Positions 7,430 through 16,965 of a stretch of DNA of 64,000 nucleotides are shown one piece after another. A model generated the notes under the pieces. That model made no database searches. It was not told the origin of the DNA and worked only from the letters and a program-made list of their open reading frames with translations. This stretch comes from Pyxidicoccus trucidator (lineage in GTDB: Bacteria > Myxococcota > Myxococcia > Myxococcales > Myxococcaceae), in the NCBI RefSeq assembly GCF_010894435.1, contig NZ_JAAIXZ010000032.1, positions 24,632 to 88,631 of the forward strand, read 5' to 3'. Within the stretch, counting starts at the first letter, position 1; each line of letters opens with the position of its first letter. The position numbers and the translations under genes are program-made.

Positions 7430-9427
7430 TCACCAGGGAGCGGAGGGGTTCCTACCCACGGCGAAGACCAGGTCATCGTGGTCGACGGACCCGCCCGGCG
7501 AGCAGCTCGCCACGCCCTGGAAATAGAGAAAGCCGAAGACGCCCCGGATGGCCTGCACGCCACCGGCGGGAAGGGTGAAGGTGGCGGAGAGTTCCTGCGC
7601 TCCTGGCGCCGTCGCCGTCAGCCTCCCGAGGTGCATCCAGACGGGCTGGTGCGCATCCGGCGCGTGGAAGAGGTCCAGCGCGTCCAGGTCGGGCATGAGT
7701 GCCAGGACGCTGGCGGTGACTGTGACTTGCCGTCCAGGCGCGAGCGGCCGTCCATCCGTGGTGGCGATGCGCAGCCCCTCCAGGGACTCAGTCACCAGAT
7801 AGGAACCGGAGTCACCGTCCGGGCAGCTCGAGGCCAGCGTGTTGGGCGCGTGGAGCTCGGGGCCCATGAGCCCGGAGCCCCGCACCAGCACCCCGGTGTC
7901 GCAGGACGCGCCCACGGTGTCGCACCGCGGGGCCAGGAGCACCGGGTCCGGGTCGGCGATGCCAGGGTTCCTCACCACGGCGGAGACAGCGGGACTCCGG
8001 CGGAGGTTGTAGGCAGTGTCGTACGCACGGGCCTCCAGCAAGAGCGGTCCGTTCAGCTCCCGTGTGGTGTCCCAGGTGAATTCGTAGGGCGCCGACGAGT
8101 CAGTGCCGCGCAGCTCGCCGTTGACCCAGAAGTCCACGCGGTGGATGGCGACATCATCGTACGCGGCGGCGAACACGCGCACGGTGCCGCGCAGTCTCGC
8201 AGGGTCGCCCGGGACGATGAGCCACAGCCACGGAGACCGCGTGTCACCGGAGGCGGGTGGCGTACCCGTGTGCAGCAGCAGGTTGGGGGAGCCCCGTCCG
8301 GCGAAGGACAGGCGGCCCGGCGTGGCCGAGCCCGTGAGCGACGCCGCCACCTGCTCGGGCGTCGCGGCGGGATGGGTCTCCAGGTAGAGCGCCGCCGCGC
8401 CGGCCACGTGGGGCGCGGCCATGGAGGTCCCCTCGAGGACCTCGGTCGCGGTGTCATCGGAAATCCACGCCGAGGTGATGTCCTGCCCGGGCGCGAAGAG
8501 GTCCACGCAGCGCCCGTAGTTGGAGAAGCCCGCCCGCTCATCCGTGTCCCGAATGGCGCCCACGGTGAGGGCCTCGGCGGTGCGCGCGGGGGACTCGTTG
8601 CAGGCATCGACGTTCTCGTTGCCGGCGGCGACCACCGTGGTGACGCCCGAGGCGATGAGGTCTCGGACGGCCTGGTCCATCGCCTCCGAGGGCTCGAAGC
8701 CCAGGCTCAGGTTGGCCACCGCGGGCGCGACGTGGTGGGCGGCCACCCAGTCCAGGCCCGCGATGACGTTCGACACGGTGCCCTCGCCTTCGCAGTCCAG
8801 GACGCGCACGGGGTGCAGCGTCACGCCCCGCGCCACGCCCCAGGTACTGCCACCCAGCGTGCCCGCCACGTGGGTGCCGTGGCCATCACAGTCCTCCGCC
8901 GTGCCGCCCGGCTCCACCGCGTCGAACCCGTCACCGAGGCGTCCGCGGAACTCGGTGTGTGTCCGACGGATGCCGGTGTCGATGACGTACGCGTGGACTC
9001 CCGCCCCCGTCAGCGCGGAGCGGTAGACGCCATCCAGTGGCAGGTCCTCCTGGTCGATGCGGTCCAGTCCCCAGGGGGCGCTCGCCTGGACCGACGACAG
9101 TCGGACGTACGCGTCCTGCTCGACGAGCGCCACGGCGGGGTCCGCGCGCAGGGCGGCCACGCGCTCCTCGGAGAGGTCGGCCACGAAGCCATGCAGCACG
9201 TGCTCGTAGGTGCGGGTCACCCGCGCTTCATGCTTGCGGGCGACGTCCAGCGCCTGCCGCCGCACGCCCGCCGCCTGGACGCGCGCTTCCGCCGAGCCCG
9301 GCTTCAACATGACGATGTACCGGCCGGGGACCCGGCGCGCCCCGGAGGATTTCACGGGTTCGGCGCAGCCCAGCAACGCCAGTCCAGACAGCGTGGCCCA
9401 CAGGAACTTCAGGAAGTGTTTCTTCAT
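7430..9427 (-). CDS. Secreted S8 subtilisin-like serine protease, lipoprotein
   Basis: 665 residues. A lipoprotein signal ends at Cys21 (LALLGC). Residues about 35-110 resemble the I9 propeptide that keeps subtilases inactive (YIVMLKPG, VEQDAYV). The peptidase domain follows, with the triad Asp150 (VIDTG), His183 (DGHGTH) and Ser335 (GTSMA), plus the oxyanion Asn270 (AAGN); this pattern is the proteinase K/aqualysin branch. After about 390 come beta-rich domains: an Ig-like repeat (VFAAAYDDVAIHRVDFWVNG) and a C-terminal region of unknown fold with Asp-rich turns. It is probably attached to the outer membrane and digests external protein, consistent with a predatory bacterium. Confidence 0.9.
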   Translation of the reverse strand: MKKHFLKFLWATLSGLALLGCAEPVKSSGARRVPGRYIVMLKPGSAEARVQAAGVRRQALDVARKHEARVTRTYEHVLHGFVADLSEERVAALRADPAVALVEQDAYVRLSSVQASAPWGLDRIDQEDLPLDGVYRSALTGAGVHAYVIDTGIRRTHTEFRGRLGDGFDAVEPGGTAEDCDGHGTHVAGTLGGSTWGVARGVTLHPVRVLDCEGEGTVSNVIAGLDWVAAHHVAPAVANLSLGFEPSEAMDQAVRDLIASGVTTVVAAGNENVDACNESPARTAEALTVGAIRDTDERAGFSNYGRCVDLFAPGQDITSAWISDDTATEVLEGTSMAAPHVAGAAALYLETHPAATPEQVAASLTGSATPGRLSFAGRGSPNLLLHTGTPPASGDTRSPWLWLIVPGDPARLRGTVRVFAAAYDDVAIHRVDFWVNGELRGTDSSAPYEFTWDTTRELNGPLLLEARAYDTAYNLRRSPAVSAVVRNPGIADPDPVLLAPRCDTVGASCDTGVLVRGSGLMGPELHAPNTLASSCPDGDSGSYLVTESLEGLRIATTDGRPLAPGRQVTVTASVLALMPDLDALDLFHAPDAHQPVWMHLGRLTATAPGAQELSATFTLPAGGVQAIRGVFGFLYFQGVASCSPGGSVDHDDLVFAVGRNPSAPW

Positions 9428-9625
9428 GCCCTCCTGACCCCCGAGTGATTTCCGACGGTCTCGGAGGGGTGAAGAAAGTGGACGCGCCTTTCACGCCTGA
9501 CGGAGCGCCAGGTGCGGCGACACGGAGCGACTGCCACTGCCCGTCCTGGGCCGCGAGGCGCCCCTTGTGGTACGGGGGCCTGACCCGGGAGCACCCCGCG
9601 TGCCCCACTCGTGAGCGAGACCTCC

Positions 9626-11158
9626 ATGACCCACGCCATCCTCGAAGCGCTCGGCCTGTCCGAGCGGAACCCCGGCACCTACCTTGGCAACGGCGAGTGG
9701 TCCGGCATGGGCACGGACGCCGACCTCGAGGTCTACAACCCGAGCAACGGCCAGTGCCTGGCCCGCGTGTCTCCTGCCAGCGCCGAGGACTACGAGACGC
9801 TGATGCGCAGGGCAGCGCAGTCCTTCGCGGCATGGCGGGCGACACCCGCGCCCCGGCGGGGTGAGGCCATCCGCCTGTGCGGCGAGGCGCTGCGCCGGAA
9901 CAAGGATGCGCTCGGCTCGCTGGTGTCGCTGGAGATGGGGAAGATAAAGCCCGAGGGGGACGGCGAGGTGCAGGAGATGGTGGACATCGCCGATTTCGCT
10001 GTCGGCCAGTCGCGCATGCTCTACGGCCTGTCCATGCACTCCGAGCGCCCCGGCCACCGCATGTACGAGCAGTGGCACCCGCTGGGCCTGGTCGGCATCA
10101 TCAGCGCCTTCAACTTCCCGGTCGCCGTGTGGGCGTGGAACGCGTTCATCGCCGCCGTGTGCGGCAACATCTCCATCTGGAAGCCCTCTCCGAAGACGCC
10201 GCTGTCGGCCATCGCCGCCACCCGCCTCTGCAACGAGGCGCTGAAGGCCGGGGGCTTCCCGGAGGTGTTCTTCCTGCTCAATGACAGCGGCACCGAGCTG
10301 GCGCAGCGGCTGGTGGACGACAAGCGCGTCGCGCTGGTGAGCTTCACCGGCTCCTCCGCGGTCGGCCGTCAGGTCGGAGTGCGCGTGGCCCAGCGCATGG
10401 GCCGAAGCCTCCTGGAGCTGGGTGGCAACAACGCCATCATCGTGGACCGCACCGCCGACCTGAAGCTGGCGATTCCCGCCATCGTGTTCGGCGCGGTGGG
10501 CACCGCCGGCCAGCGCTGCACCACCACGCGCCGGCTCATCGTGCACGAGTCCCTCGTGGACGACGTGGTGGCCCGGCTCACCGCCGCGTACGTGCAGGTC
10601 GAGGCCCGCATGGGCGACCCGCTCGCGCCGGGCACCCTCATGGGGCCGCTCATCGACGCGGCGGCCGTGCGGCGCTTCGAGTCGGCGGTGGAGAAGGCCC
10701 GCGCGTCGGGAGGGAGGGTGGTGAGTGGAGGTCGCGCGCGCGGCGGTCCCGGACACTTCGTGCTGCCCACCCTCATCACCGGAGTCAGCCCCGACGACGA
10801 CGTGGTGCAGACGGAGACCTTCGCGCCCATCCTCTACGTGCTGCCCTACCGGACGCTCGAGGAGGCCATCGCCATCCAGAACGGCGTGCCGCAGGGGCTC
10901 TCCTCGGCCGTGTTCACCCAGGACCTCAAGGTGTCCGAGCACTTCCTGTCGTCCGCCGGCTCCGACTGCGGCATCGCCAACGTCAACATCGGCACCTCGG
11001 GCGCGGAGATTGGCGGCGCCTTCGGTGGCGAGAAGGAGACGGGCGGAGGCCGCGAGTCCGGCTCCGACGCGTGGAAGGCGTACATGCGCCGGCAGACCAA
11101 CACCCTCAACTACTCGGACGCGCTGCCGCTGGCACAGGGCATCCGCTTCGACTTCTGA
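9626..11158 (+). CDS. ALDH7-type aldehyde dehydrogenase (alpha-aminoadipic semialdehyde)
   Basis: 510 residues from ATG 9626; a GTG at 9611 in the same frame is possible but less well supplied with a ribosome site. It is an NAD(P)-dependent aldehyde dehydrogenase: cofactor-binding motif IISAFNFPVAVWAWN, GSSAVG turn, general base Glu in LELGGNN, catalytic Cys in GTAGQRCTTTRR, and a C-terminal motif with GTSGAEIGGAFGGEKETGGGRESGSD. The latter, with NAFIAAVCGN and the FTGSSAVG turn, is characteristic of ALDH7 (antiquitin, AmaB/Pcd), which oxidises alpha-aminoadipic semialdehyde or piperideine-6-carboxylate in lysine breakdown. No other lysine-pathway gene is adjacent, so the substrate is inferred from the subfamily. 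A hairpin follows the stop. Confidence 0.85.
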   Translation: MTHAILEALGLSERNPGTYLGNGEWSGMGTDADLEVYNPSNGQCLARVSPASAEDYETLMRRAAQSFAAWRATPAPRRGEAIRLCGEALRRNKDALGSLVSLEMGKIKPEGDGEVQEMVDIADFAVGQSRMLYGLSMHSERPGHRMYEQWHPLGLVGIISAFNFPVAVWAWNAFIAAVCGNISIWKPSPKTPLSAIAATRLCNEALKAGGFPEVFFLLNDSGTELAQRLVDDKRVALVSFTGSSAVGRQVGVRVAQRMGRSLLELGGNNAIIVDRTADLKLAIPAIVFGAVGTAGQRCTTTRRLIVHESLVDDVVARLTAAYVQVEARMGDPLAPGTLMGPLIDAAAVRRFESAVEKARASGGRVVSGGRARGGPGHFVLPTLITGVSPDDDVVQTETFAPILYVLPYRTLEEAIAIQNGVPQGLSSAVFTQDLKVSEHFLSSAGSDCGIANVNIGTSGAEIGGAFGGEKETGGGRESGSDAWKAYMRRQTNTLNYSDALPLAQGIRFDF

Positions 11159-11213
11159 GGCCCACCCCTTTCAAGGTGTGAGCGGCGCTGACTTCACTGC
11201 GCCGCCGGAATCG

Positions 11214-11259
11214 GCACGGGCCGCCCATTGACCCTGTTCAGGTCCGGGGCGGCCCGTGC
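11214..11259. terminator. Strong hairpin between convergent genes
   Basis: Arms 11214-11226 and 11247-11259 (GCACGGGCCGCCC and its complement) form a perfect 13-bp stem with a 20-base loop. There is no T-run on either side. It lies between the convergent aldehyde dehydrogenase and the Cys-repeat lipoprotein, so a bidirectional transcription stop is the likely role. A second, weaker inverted repeat (GCGGCGC/GCGCCGC, 11182-11205) precedes it. Confidence 0.5.
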
Positions 11260-11301
11260 ACCTCGAGCCCTCTGCTCCAGGGCTCAGGTGTCAGAGGACG
11301 T

Positions 11302-11691
11302 TCAGCTGCAGTACGTCACACAGCGGTGGCCCGCACAGTTGTGGGTGATGCAGCGCCCGCCGCCACAATTGGCGTCGGAGCTGCAAGCCAGACCGGCGCT
11401 GGTGCCGCCCGAGCACGTCTTGCCACAGGACGCGCTGCTGCTACAGGCCTGGCCGTTGTAGAGGCCGCCCGAGCACGTCGAGCCGCAGGTGGAGTCACTG
11501 CTACAGGTCAAGCCGCTGTAGAGGCCGCCCGAGCAGCGCTTCACACAGGCCTGCGCGGAAACCTCGTCGGTGGAGGCTGCCTCTTCGAGGGTGGCCGACT
11601 CCGGAGCGGCGCTCGTCTCCGTCTGCGTCTCTTCGGGAAGGTTGCAGGCGGTCAGGGTGAACAGCAGCAGGGCGGATGCGATGAATCGCAT
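11302..11691 (-). CDS. Lipoprotein with three Cys-rich tandem repeats
   Basis: 129 residues from ATG 11691, which gives a lipoprotein signal (LLLFTLTAC, Cys16) and has GGAG upstream. After a Glu/Ser/Thr-rich linker, three repeats of about 20 residues follow (CSGGLYSGLTCSSDSTCG, CSGGLYNGQACSSSASCG, CSGGTSAGLACSSDANCG), then CITHNCAGHRCVTYC. The regular cysteines suggest a small disulfide-locked surface domain, reminiscent of the Cys-rich repeats in myxobacterial surface proteins. No enzyme motif is visible. Repeat homogeneity at DNA level suggests recent expansion. Confidence 0.7.
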   Translation of the reverse strand: MRFIASALLLFTLTACNLPEETQTETSAAPESATLEEAASTDEVSAQACVKRCSGGLYSGLTCSSDSTCGSTCSGGLYNGQACSSSASCGKTCSGGTSAGLACSSDANCGGGRCITHNCAGHRCVTYCS

Positions 11692-12075
11692 GGGTGACTC
11701 CAAGGACAGCGGGTGTCTTGAGGCGCCGGAACTCAATCAAGTTCGAGTCACGGCAGCAATCCCATGGCAAGAAGGACGCGGGCCCACTTCGGACCTGCCG
11801 AGGCCCTCCACGGCTTTGTAGCCCTCGGGTGGGCAGGTCTTCCCGCAACACGCTCACCGGCGCACCTCGCACGACGTCGGGCCTGATTGTGCAGCCGCGC
11901 TGCGGGATTACGACCAAGGCAAACGGGCCATTAACGACTTCCGGTTGCATCTGCTCTGTCATGACGAATTGAAAAGAGTTGGGACGCCACTACAGAAGAG
12001 GCCTCTGAGTATGGAGTCCCACGCGCGTCGTTCTGGAAGGCGTTGAAGACTCCTGACCTTCGAAGGGGACGCACC
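11692..12075. other. 384-base divergent intergenic region
   Basis: This separates the minus-strand Cys-repeat lipoprotein from the plus-strand giant protein and is noticeably richer in A and T than its flanks, as expected for promoters of both. A possible but weak plus-strand promoter reads TTGAAA at 11969-11974 and TACAGA at 11991-11996. I see no open frame with a ribosome site and no clear operator. Confidence 0.4.
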
Positions 12076-15000
12076 ATGGGTGGGCCACAATCCGTTAGCG
12101 GCAGTGCAGGAAGCGCCGGGGTGAATCCGGCGGAGGCCGCGCGTCGCGCGGAAGAAGCCCGCCAACGCGCGGAAGCGGCCCGTCAGGCCGCGGAGGCCGC
12201 GCGCAAGGCCACTGTCGCGACGCAGGAGAAGAAGACACCTCCCTTCAGCCAGAAGGACCTCGAAGGCGCCAGACCCAAGGCCAATGAGATTGTCTCGGCC
12301 TTCGAGGGCAGCAATCGGAAGCCAGAGCTGGAGAAGTTGCTGGGCACAACGGCCCCGCCGCCCTCCCAGTCCGCCCAGGGCGGGGAGCAGCCGCCCGCGT
12401 CACTCGACGCGGTGGATGCCCAGGACGCGCAGGCGGCCCGCAAGGTGCCTGACGGGCAGACCTTCACGGACCCGTCCTCCGGCACGAAGTACCAGGTGCG
12501 CCAGAACGCCACCACGGGCGAGACGGTGCTGTCCGATCCGGCCTCCGGCTCCACGGTGACCCTCAAGCCGGACGGCTCGTATACGTCCACGGCGACGGTG
12601 AAGGAGCCGGCGAAGGACGGCGGCTCGCGCGACACCACGTGGACGAAGTCGTCGGACGCCCAGGGCCGGCCCACGGGCCTGAAGTCCGAGCAGCGCGGCA
12701 CCGGGCAGCACCCTGAGACGGGGGCGACCACCACCACCACGTCCACCGAGTACAACCTCAGCAGGTCGCCGCCGGTGCCCCAGTCGCGCACCGAGCAGGT
12801 GCAGATGGAGCGGCCGCCAGCGGCGCTCGCGCAGCGGCAGGGCTTCCCCCAGGGCCCGGTGACGGTGAAGACGGAGACGCGCTTCAACGCGGAAGGCCTG
12901 CCGGCGAAGCAGGTGAAGACCACCGAGGCCCGCACGCCGGGCTTCAATGCGAATGACGTGAAGGCCTTCGAGGACGGCAGCAATGGGGCCTTCCAGAACG
13001 CGGCCAAGGGCGCGGACCACCACCGTGCGAACAACGCGCCCACGAACCTCAAGGCGGGCGAGTCCAGCGTCACCCTCACCGAGGAGACGCTCTTCAACTC
13101 CAAGGGCGAGCCGGCCGTCTCCAAGCAGAAGGCGGACTCCGTCGCCCTCAAGCCCCTCCCGGGAGACACGAATGGCAATGGCGTGCAGGTGGTGCGCAGC
13201 CAGCAGCAGGTGAGCCGCGGACCGGCGGATGCGACTTCGGCCGAGGGGCTTCCGGCGCTTCCCCCGCGCTCTTCCGCGACGGTCAGCAACACCACCACTG
13301 TGACTGGCTATGACCCGGATGGCTCCCGGTTCGACAAGGGCCACGCCAGCCGGACGCAGTCGGTGTCCCGCTCCTCGGGCACCGTGGACGCCAACGGCAC
13401 TCCGCAGCTGAAGCACGAGCCCACCGAGGTGAAGAGCCTCCAGGAAGGCGGAGACAATCGCTGGACGTATGACCATGTCAGCCTCCAGGTGGGGGCGGAC
13501 GGCAAGCCCGTCGCGGGGCAGAAGCCGAAGGAGCTGGACCGCGAGCGGCAGCTCCCCTGGTACCAGGATGTGCAGGACTTCGCCGCCTCGCAGCTCCAGG
13601 ACCTGGCGGAGCTGGCGGGCAACGCGGCCTCCAACGCCCTGGAGTTCGCGAAGGACGCGGTGCTCGCGCCGCTCGACGGCGCCATCGACCAGGTCACCCA
13701 GCCGCTGGAGGAGAAGCTCACCGACGAGGTGAAGAAGCTCAACAGCCCGGGCGACACCCTCACGCTGAGCGGAGGGCTGGACGTCAAGGTGGGGTTGAAG
13801 GGCGGCCTCGAGGGCGAGGCCGAAATCGAGCGCACGGCGGACGGCAAGTACCAGCTGTCGGCCGAGGTGACGGCGGACTTCGGCGTGGGCGTGCTGGGCT
13901 CGGCCTCCGTGAACGCGGGCGGACGGATGGAGCTCACGTTCGACACGCCCGAGGAGGCCGCCAGGGCCGCCATCATCATGGGCAAGGGGCCCGCCTCGAT
14001 TGCCTCGGGTGGCGAGGACCAGAAGTTCATGCTCGACCACCTGTCCGCGGTGGAGGTGAACGTCGGCGGCGAGCTGGAGGCCGGGCTGAGCGCGAAGCTG
14101 GGGCCGGGCGGCGCGGAGCTCTCGGCGAGCATCGGGGCCACCACGGGTTTCCGGGTGGAGTTCGAGAAGGGCAAGCCCACGCACCTGGTGAGGACGACGG
14201 AGGTCGAGGGCTCCGGCGCGGCCAGTCTGGCCTCGGGCCTGAAGGGCAAGGCTGGGCTGAACATGGGCGGCGAAGTCACGGGCTCGGTGAGCTTCGAGAC
14301 GAAGATTCCGCTGGATGCCAGCAAGTTGGACGGGAAGGACGTGCTGGCCTTCATGGCCAGCCCGGCGACGGCCCCCTTCGCGGGGCCCGCCGAGACGACC
14401 ATCAGCGTCGAGGGCTCCATCGACACGGGCACCGAGGGCCACTTCTTCACGGCCGAGGTGAGCGGGCTGGGCGGCGAGGAGGTGCAGTCCATCGCGAACA
14501 GGCTGATGGACGGGCAGTACGAGACGGCCTTCGACGACGTGAAGGTGGACGCGAAGATGACGACGGGGAGCTTCAAGGATCGGGAGGTTGGAATCGACCT
14601 GAAGCTCGCCGTGGTGGACTTCAACGTCAACGCGCGGCACCGCGACGTGACAGCCGAGGGCGGAGATGGCAATGGCGGCACCACCGTCAGCCTCGGCAGG
14701 GGGAATCGCGGAGGGAGCGACGGCACCTCAGGAGGCAGCAAGCCGACGGGAGGCAGCAAGCCGACGGGAGGCAGCAAGCCGACGGGAGGCAGCACTCCTA
14801 CGGGAGCAAGCACTCCGACGGGCGACACCTCTCCGGGCGGAACGCAGAAGCCCTCGAAGCAGCCCGGCGGCACGACGGCGAGCCCGCCGCCGCCCACGAA
14901 CTACCGGGTGAATCCCGCGACGGGCAAGCTGGTCCCCGTCCCTCCCACCGAGGCGAAGGCCCCGCCGTCGAGCCCTTCGGAGAAGAAGCCCCCTGTCCCT

Positions 15001-16869
15001 GTCATCACCAACCCCGCGCTGCCGGGACGGACCACCCATGTGCGGTACGACAAGGGAGGCGTCCGCATCGAAGCGGGGCCGCAGGCCACGCCCGAGGACA
15101 TCCAGGCGCACATGGAGACGGCCCGCTTCCTCCAGCGCTACGAGGGGGCTGTGGGCAAGGTCCGCCAGCTCATCGACAAGGTGAAGCAGGCCATTACCGG
15201 CATGCCGGGCTACGGCAGCCAGGGCTTCGAGTCGCGGCTGGAGGTCCAGAAGCTCAACAACATCCTCAAGGGCCTGGAGGCCACGCAGCAGCAGCTCGAC
15301 ACCCGCGCCGCGGGCGTCGCGAAGGGTGGCACTCCCGCGACCGGGGCGGAGCGCGAGCGGCTGCAGATGGAGCTCGCGCAGGTGAGCGCGCAGCTGCGCC
15401 TCCATGAGGCCCAGGTCGACTCCCTCGCCAAGGGCCGCGGCTACGTGGCGCGCGAGGACACCGCGCCGCTGAGTCCCGAGGACCGGAAGAAGGCGCTCGA
15501 CCTGCTCCACAAGGCGGAGGGGCCGAACCGGTGGAAGAACCTCCTCTCCCAGTACGAGGGCAAGGAGAACGAGGTCGCCCGCAACCTGCTTCACAAGTAC
15601 CGGGCCACCATCGTGTCGGAGGCCATCAACGAGGCGGTGAAGCGGCAGGAGGGTGCCGAGCCCGCGGAGAAGTGCACTCCGGAGGCACTGATGTCCAAGG
15701 AGGGCTGGACGAGCCCCGGAGGTGTCCACTTCAAGGCGTCCGGTAGCACCAATGCGACGTCCGACCTGGATGTCTCCATCACCGGTCCGGACTCGACTCC
15801 CGTCGCATCGTTGATGATGGACTTCAATCAGCTCCTCAACGAGGAGACGGGGGTGGACCCCAACACGCTTCTCGACGCGAACATCCTGGACAAGACCGAG
15901 GTGCCGAAGGGAGAGAGCTGGAAGGCCATCTCGGAGGTGCTCAACGCGTCGGAGCGGAGGTTCGTCCAGGCGGCGGCGCTCATGTCGGACGAACACAGGG
16001 AGACGCTGCGGCGCCTGGCGGACGCCGGTGGGTTGAAGCTGGACCCCGAGGCCGAAGCGCTCGCGAAGAAGGCGAAGGCGATGCTGGAGGAGGGCGTCGA
16101 GACGCTGCGGACCCAGCGCCCCGAGCTCACGGAAGAGGAGCTGCGGAAGGAGGCCGGCAACAACATCTACCAGGGGTTCCTCCAGAGCGTGGACAAGCTG
16201 GCCGCGGACCGCGATGCGCTCCTCCAGCAGTTCCAGGCCGAGGGGAAGCACTATGACCCGAAGACTGGCGTGCACGACCTGGATGATGAGCAGGCTCGGA
16301 AACTCAACGCGCTGAACGTCTCCCTCCACGAGAACCACATGTGGGCACGGTTGTTCGCGACGGAGGACTACACGACGCCGTCCACCATCGTGGACATCGT
16401 GGACAACCGGCAGGGAGGTAGCCAACGCGAGCTGTCTCCCGGGCAGTACCGGATTTCCGCCCAGGAGAACGCCTGGTTCGCGGGGGAGCATCTGGGCGAC
16501 GCCTCACCCAAGGAAGCCGTTGACGCCTCGAAGTACATCGACCGGACGCTGCAGGCGCTCCAGAACTCCCGGCCCGGCTCGGAGGCGGACAAGGTCCTCA
16601 GCCGGGTCCTCGGAGACAAGGAGCACGGCATGCGCAGGCTGCTCGCGTTCCGCTCGGAACCCGCGCTGACGAAGTTCGCCCAGACGCCGGAGGGGAAGAA
16701 GGCCGTGGCCCAGGCGACCCGGGAGCTCGAAAAGCAACTGAAGGATGTGCTCACCTCCCTGGGCGTCAAGCCTCCGGCGGGTGGGCCCCGTGAGCTGATG
16801 ATGGCGCTCTGGGTCCACGCGGCGAAGGTGCCGCCCACTCCTGAGTCGCCCGACGCCGCGCGACGTTGA
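12076..16869 (+). CDS. Giant modular protein with nucleotidyltransferase-like C-terminal motif
   Basis: 1597 residues from ATG 12076, preceded by AAGGGGA with good spacing; the TTG at 12043 is less likely. There is no signal peptide. Residues about 18-50 are an Ala/Arg/Glu-rich helix with repeating AEAAR units. About 95-480 is a Thr/Ser/Lys-rich beta-type region, about 560-850 another beta-rich part (GGLDVKVGLKGGLEGEAEIE), then a GGSKPT repeat linker at 886-915 and a helical region (about 990-1150). Residues 1223-1233 read GSTNATSDLDV, followed by Asp1267 in DANIL: the Gly-Ser, Asp-x-Asp and third-carboxylate pattern of nucleotidyltransferase-fold enzymes. A helical tail of about 330 residues follows. 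This layout suits a polymorphic effector delivered between cells, with the small downstream gene a possible immunity partner, but that is inference. Confidence 0.7.
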   Translation: MGGPQSVSGSAGSAGVNPAEAARRAEEARQRAEAARQAAEAARKATVATQEKKTPPFSQKDLEGARPKANEIVSAFEGSNRKPELEKLLGTTAPPPSQSAQGGEQPPASLDAVDAQDAQAARKVPDGQTFTDPSSGTKYQVRQNATTGETVLSDPASGSTVTLKPDGSYTSTATVKEPAKDGGSRDTTWTKSSDAQGRPTGLKSEQRGTGQHPETGATTTTTSTEYNLSRSPPVPQSRTEQVQMERPPAALAQRQGFPQGPVTVKTETRFNAEGLPAKQVKTTEARTPGFNANDVKAFEDGSNGAFQNAAKGADHHRANNAPTNLKAGESSVTLTEETLFNSKGEPAVSKQKADSVALKPLPGDTNGNGVQVVRSQQQVSRGPADATSAEGLPALPPRSSATVSNTTTVTGYDPDGSRFDKGHASRTQSVSRSSGTVDANGTPQLKHEPTEVKSLQEGGDNRWTYDHVSLQVGADGKPVAGQKPKELDRERQLPWYQDVQDFAASQLQDLAELAGNAASNALEFAKDAVLAPLDGAIDQVTQPLEEKLTDEVKKLNSPGDTLTLSGGLDVKVGLKGGLEGEAEIERTADGKYQLSAEVTADFGVGVLGSASVNAGGRMELTFDTPEEAARAAIIMGKGPASIASGGEDQKFMLDHLSAVEVNVGGELEAGLSAKLGPGGAELSASIGATTGFRVEFEKGKPTHLVRTTEVEGSGAASLASGLKGKAGLNMGGEVTGSVSFETKIPLDASKLDGKDVLAFMASPATAPFAGPAETTISVEGSIDTGTEGHFFTAEVSGLGGEEVQSIANRLMDGQYETAFDDVKVDAKMTTGSFKDREVGIDLKLAVVDFNVNARHRDVTAEGGDGNGGTTVSLGRGNRGGSDGTSGGSKPTGGSKPTGGSKPTGGSTPTGASTPTGDTSPGGTQKPSKQPGGTTASPPPPTNYRVNPATGKLVPVPPTEAKAPPSSPSEKKPPVPVITNPALPGRTTHVRYDKGGVRIEAGPQATPEDIQAHMETARFLQRYEGAVGKVRQLIDKVKQAITGMPGYGSQGFESRLEVQKLNNILKGLEATQQQLDTRAAGVAKGGTPATGAERERLQMELAQVSAQLRLHEAQVDSLAKGRGYVAREDTAPLSPEDRKKALDLLHKAEGPNRWKNLLSQYEGKENEVARNLLHKYRATIVSEAINEAVKRQEGAEPAEKCTPEALMSKEGWTSPGGVHFKASGSTNATSDLDVSITGPDSTPVASLMMDFNQLLNEETGVDPNTLLDANILDKTEVPKGESWKAISEVLNASERRFVQAAALMSDEHRETLRRLADAGGLKLDPEAEALAKKAKAMLEEGVETLRTQRPELTEEELRKEAGNNIYQGFLQSVDKLAADRDALLQQFQAEGKHYDPKTGVHDLDDEQARKLNALNVSLHENHMWARLFATEDYTTPSTIVDIVDNRQGGSQRELSPGQYRISAQENAWFAGEHLGDASPKEAVDASKYIDRTLQALQNSRPGSEADKVLSRVLGDKEHGMRRLLAFRSEPALTKFAQTPEGKKAVAQATRELEKQLKDVLTSLGVKPPAGGPRELMMALWVHAAKVPPTPESPDAARR
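14731..14820 (+). repeat. 18-bp in-frame tandem repeat inside giant gene
   Basis: Five 18-base units (14731, 14749, 14767, 14785, 14803). The first three are identical (GGAGGCAGCAAGCCGACG) and encode GGSKPT; the last two drift to GGSTPT and GASTPT. It codes a flexible linker between the beta-rich part and the helical C-terminal half. Identical DNA units suggest recent copy-number change. Confidence 0.9.
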
Positions 16870-16965
16870 TACCCATTGTGAGAGATGGGTCCAGGCCCCG
16901 TACGCAGACCAGACCGGCGCGTGGGCTGGCGGTAGCTGCCCGCGTCGTCCTGTAATCTGGGTGGC

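Noticed and set aside
6722..9448. 908-codon open frame on the plus strand
   Set aside because: It lies opposite the lipoprotein and subtilase genes; the subtilase has a full catalytic triad, the antisense frame has only Arg/Gly/His-rich sequence.
12400..14640. 746-codon open frame on the minus strand
   Set aside because: Shadow of the giant gene; no motif, improbable composition.
14731..14820. 18-bp repeat as a regulatory or mobile repeat
   Set aside because: It is in frame with the giant gene, encodes a GGSKPT linker and does not occur elsewhere in the window.
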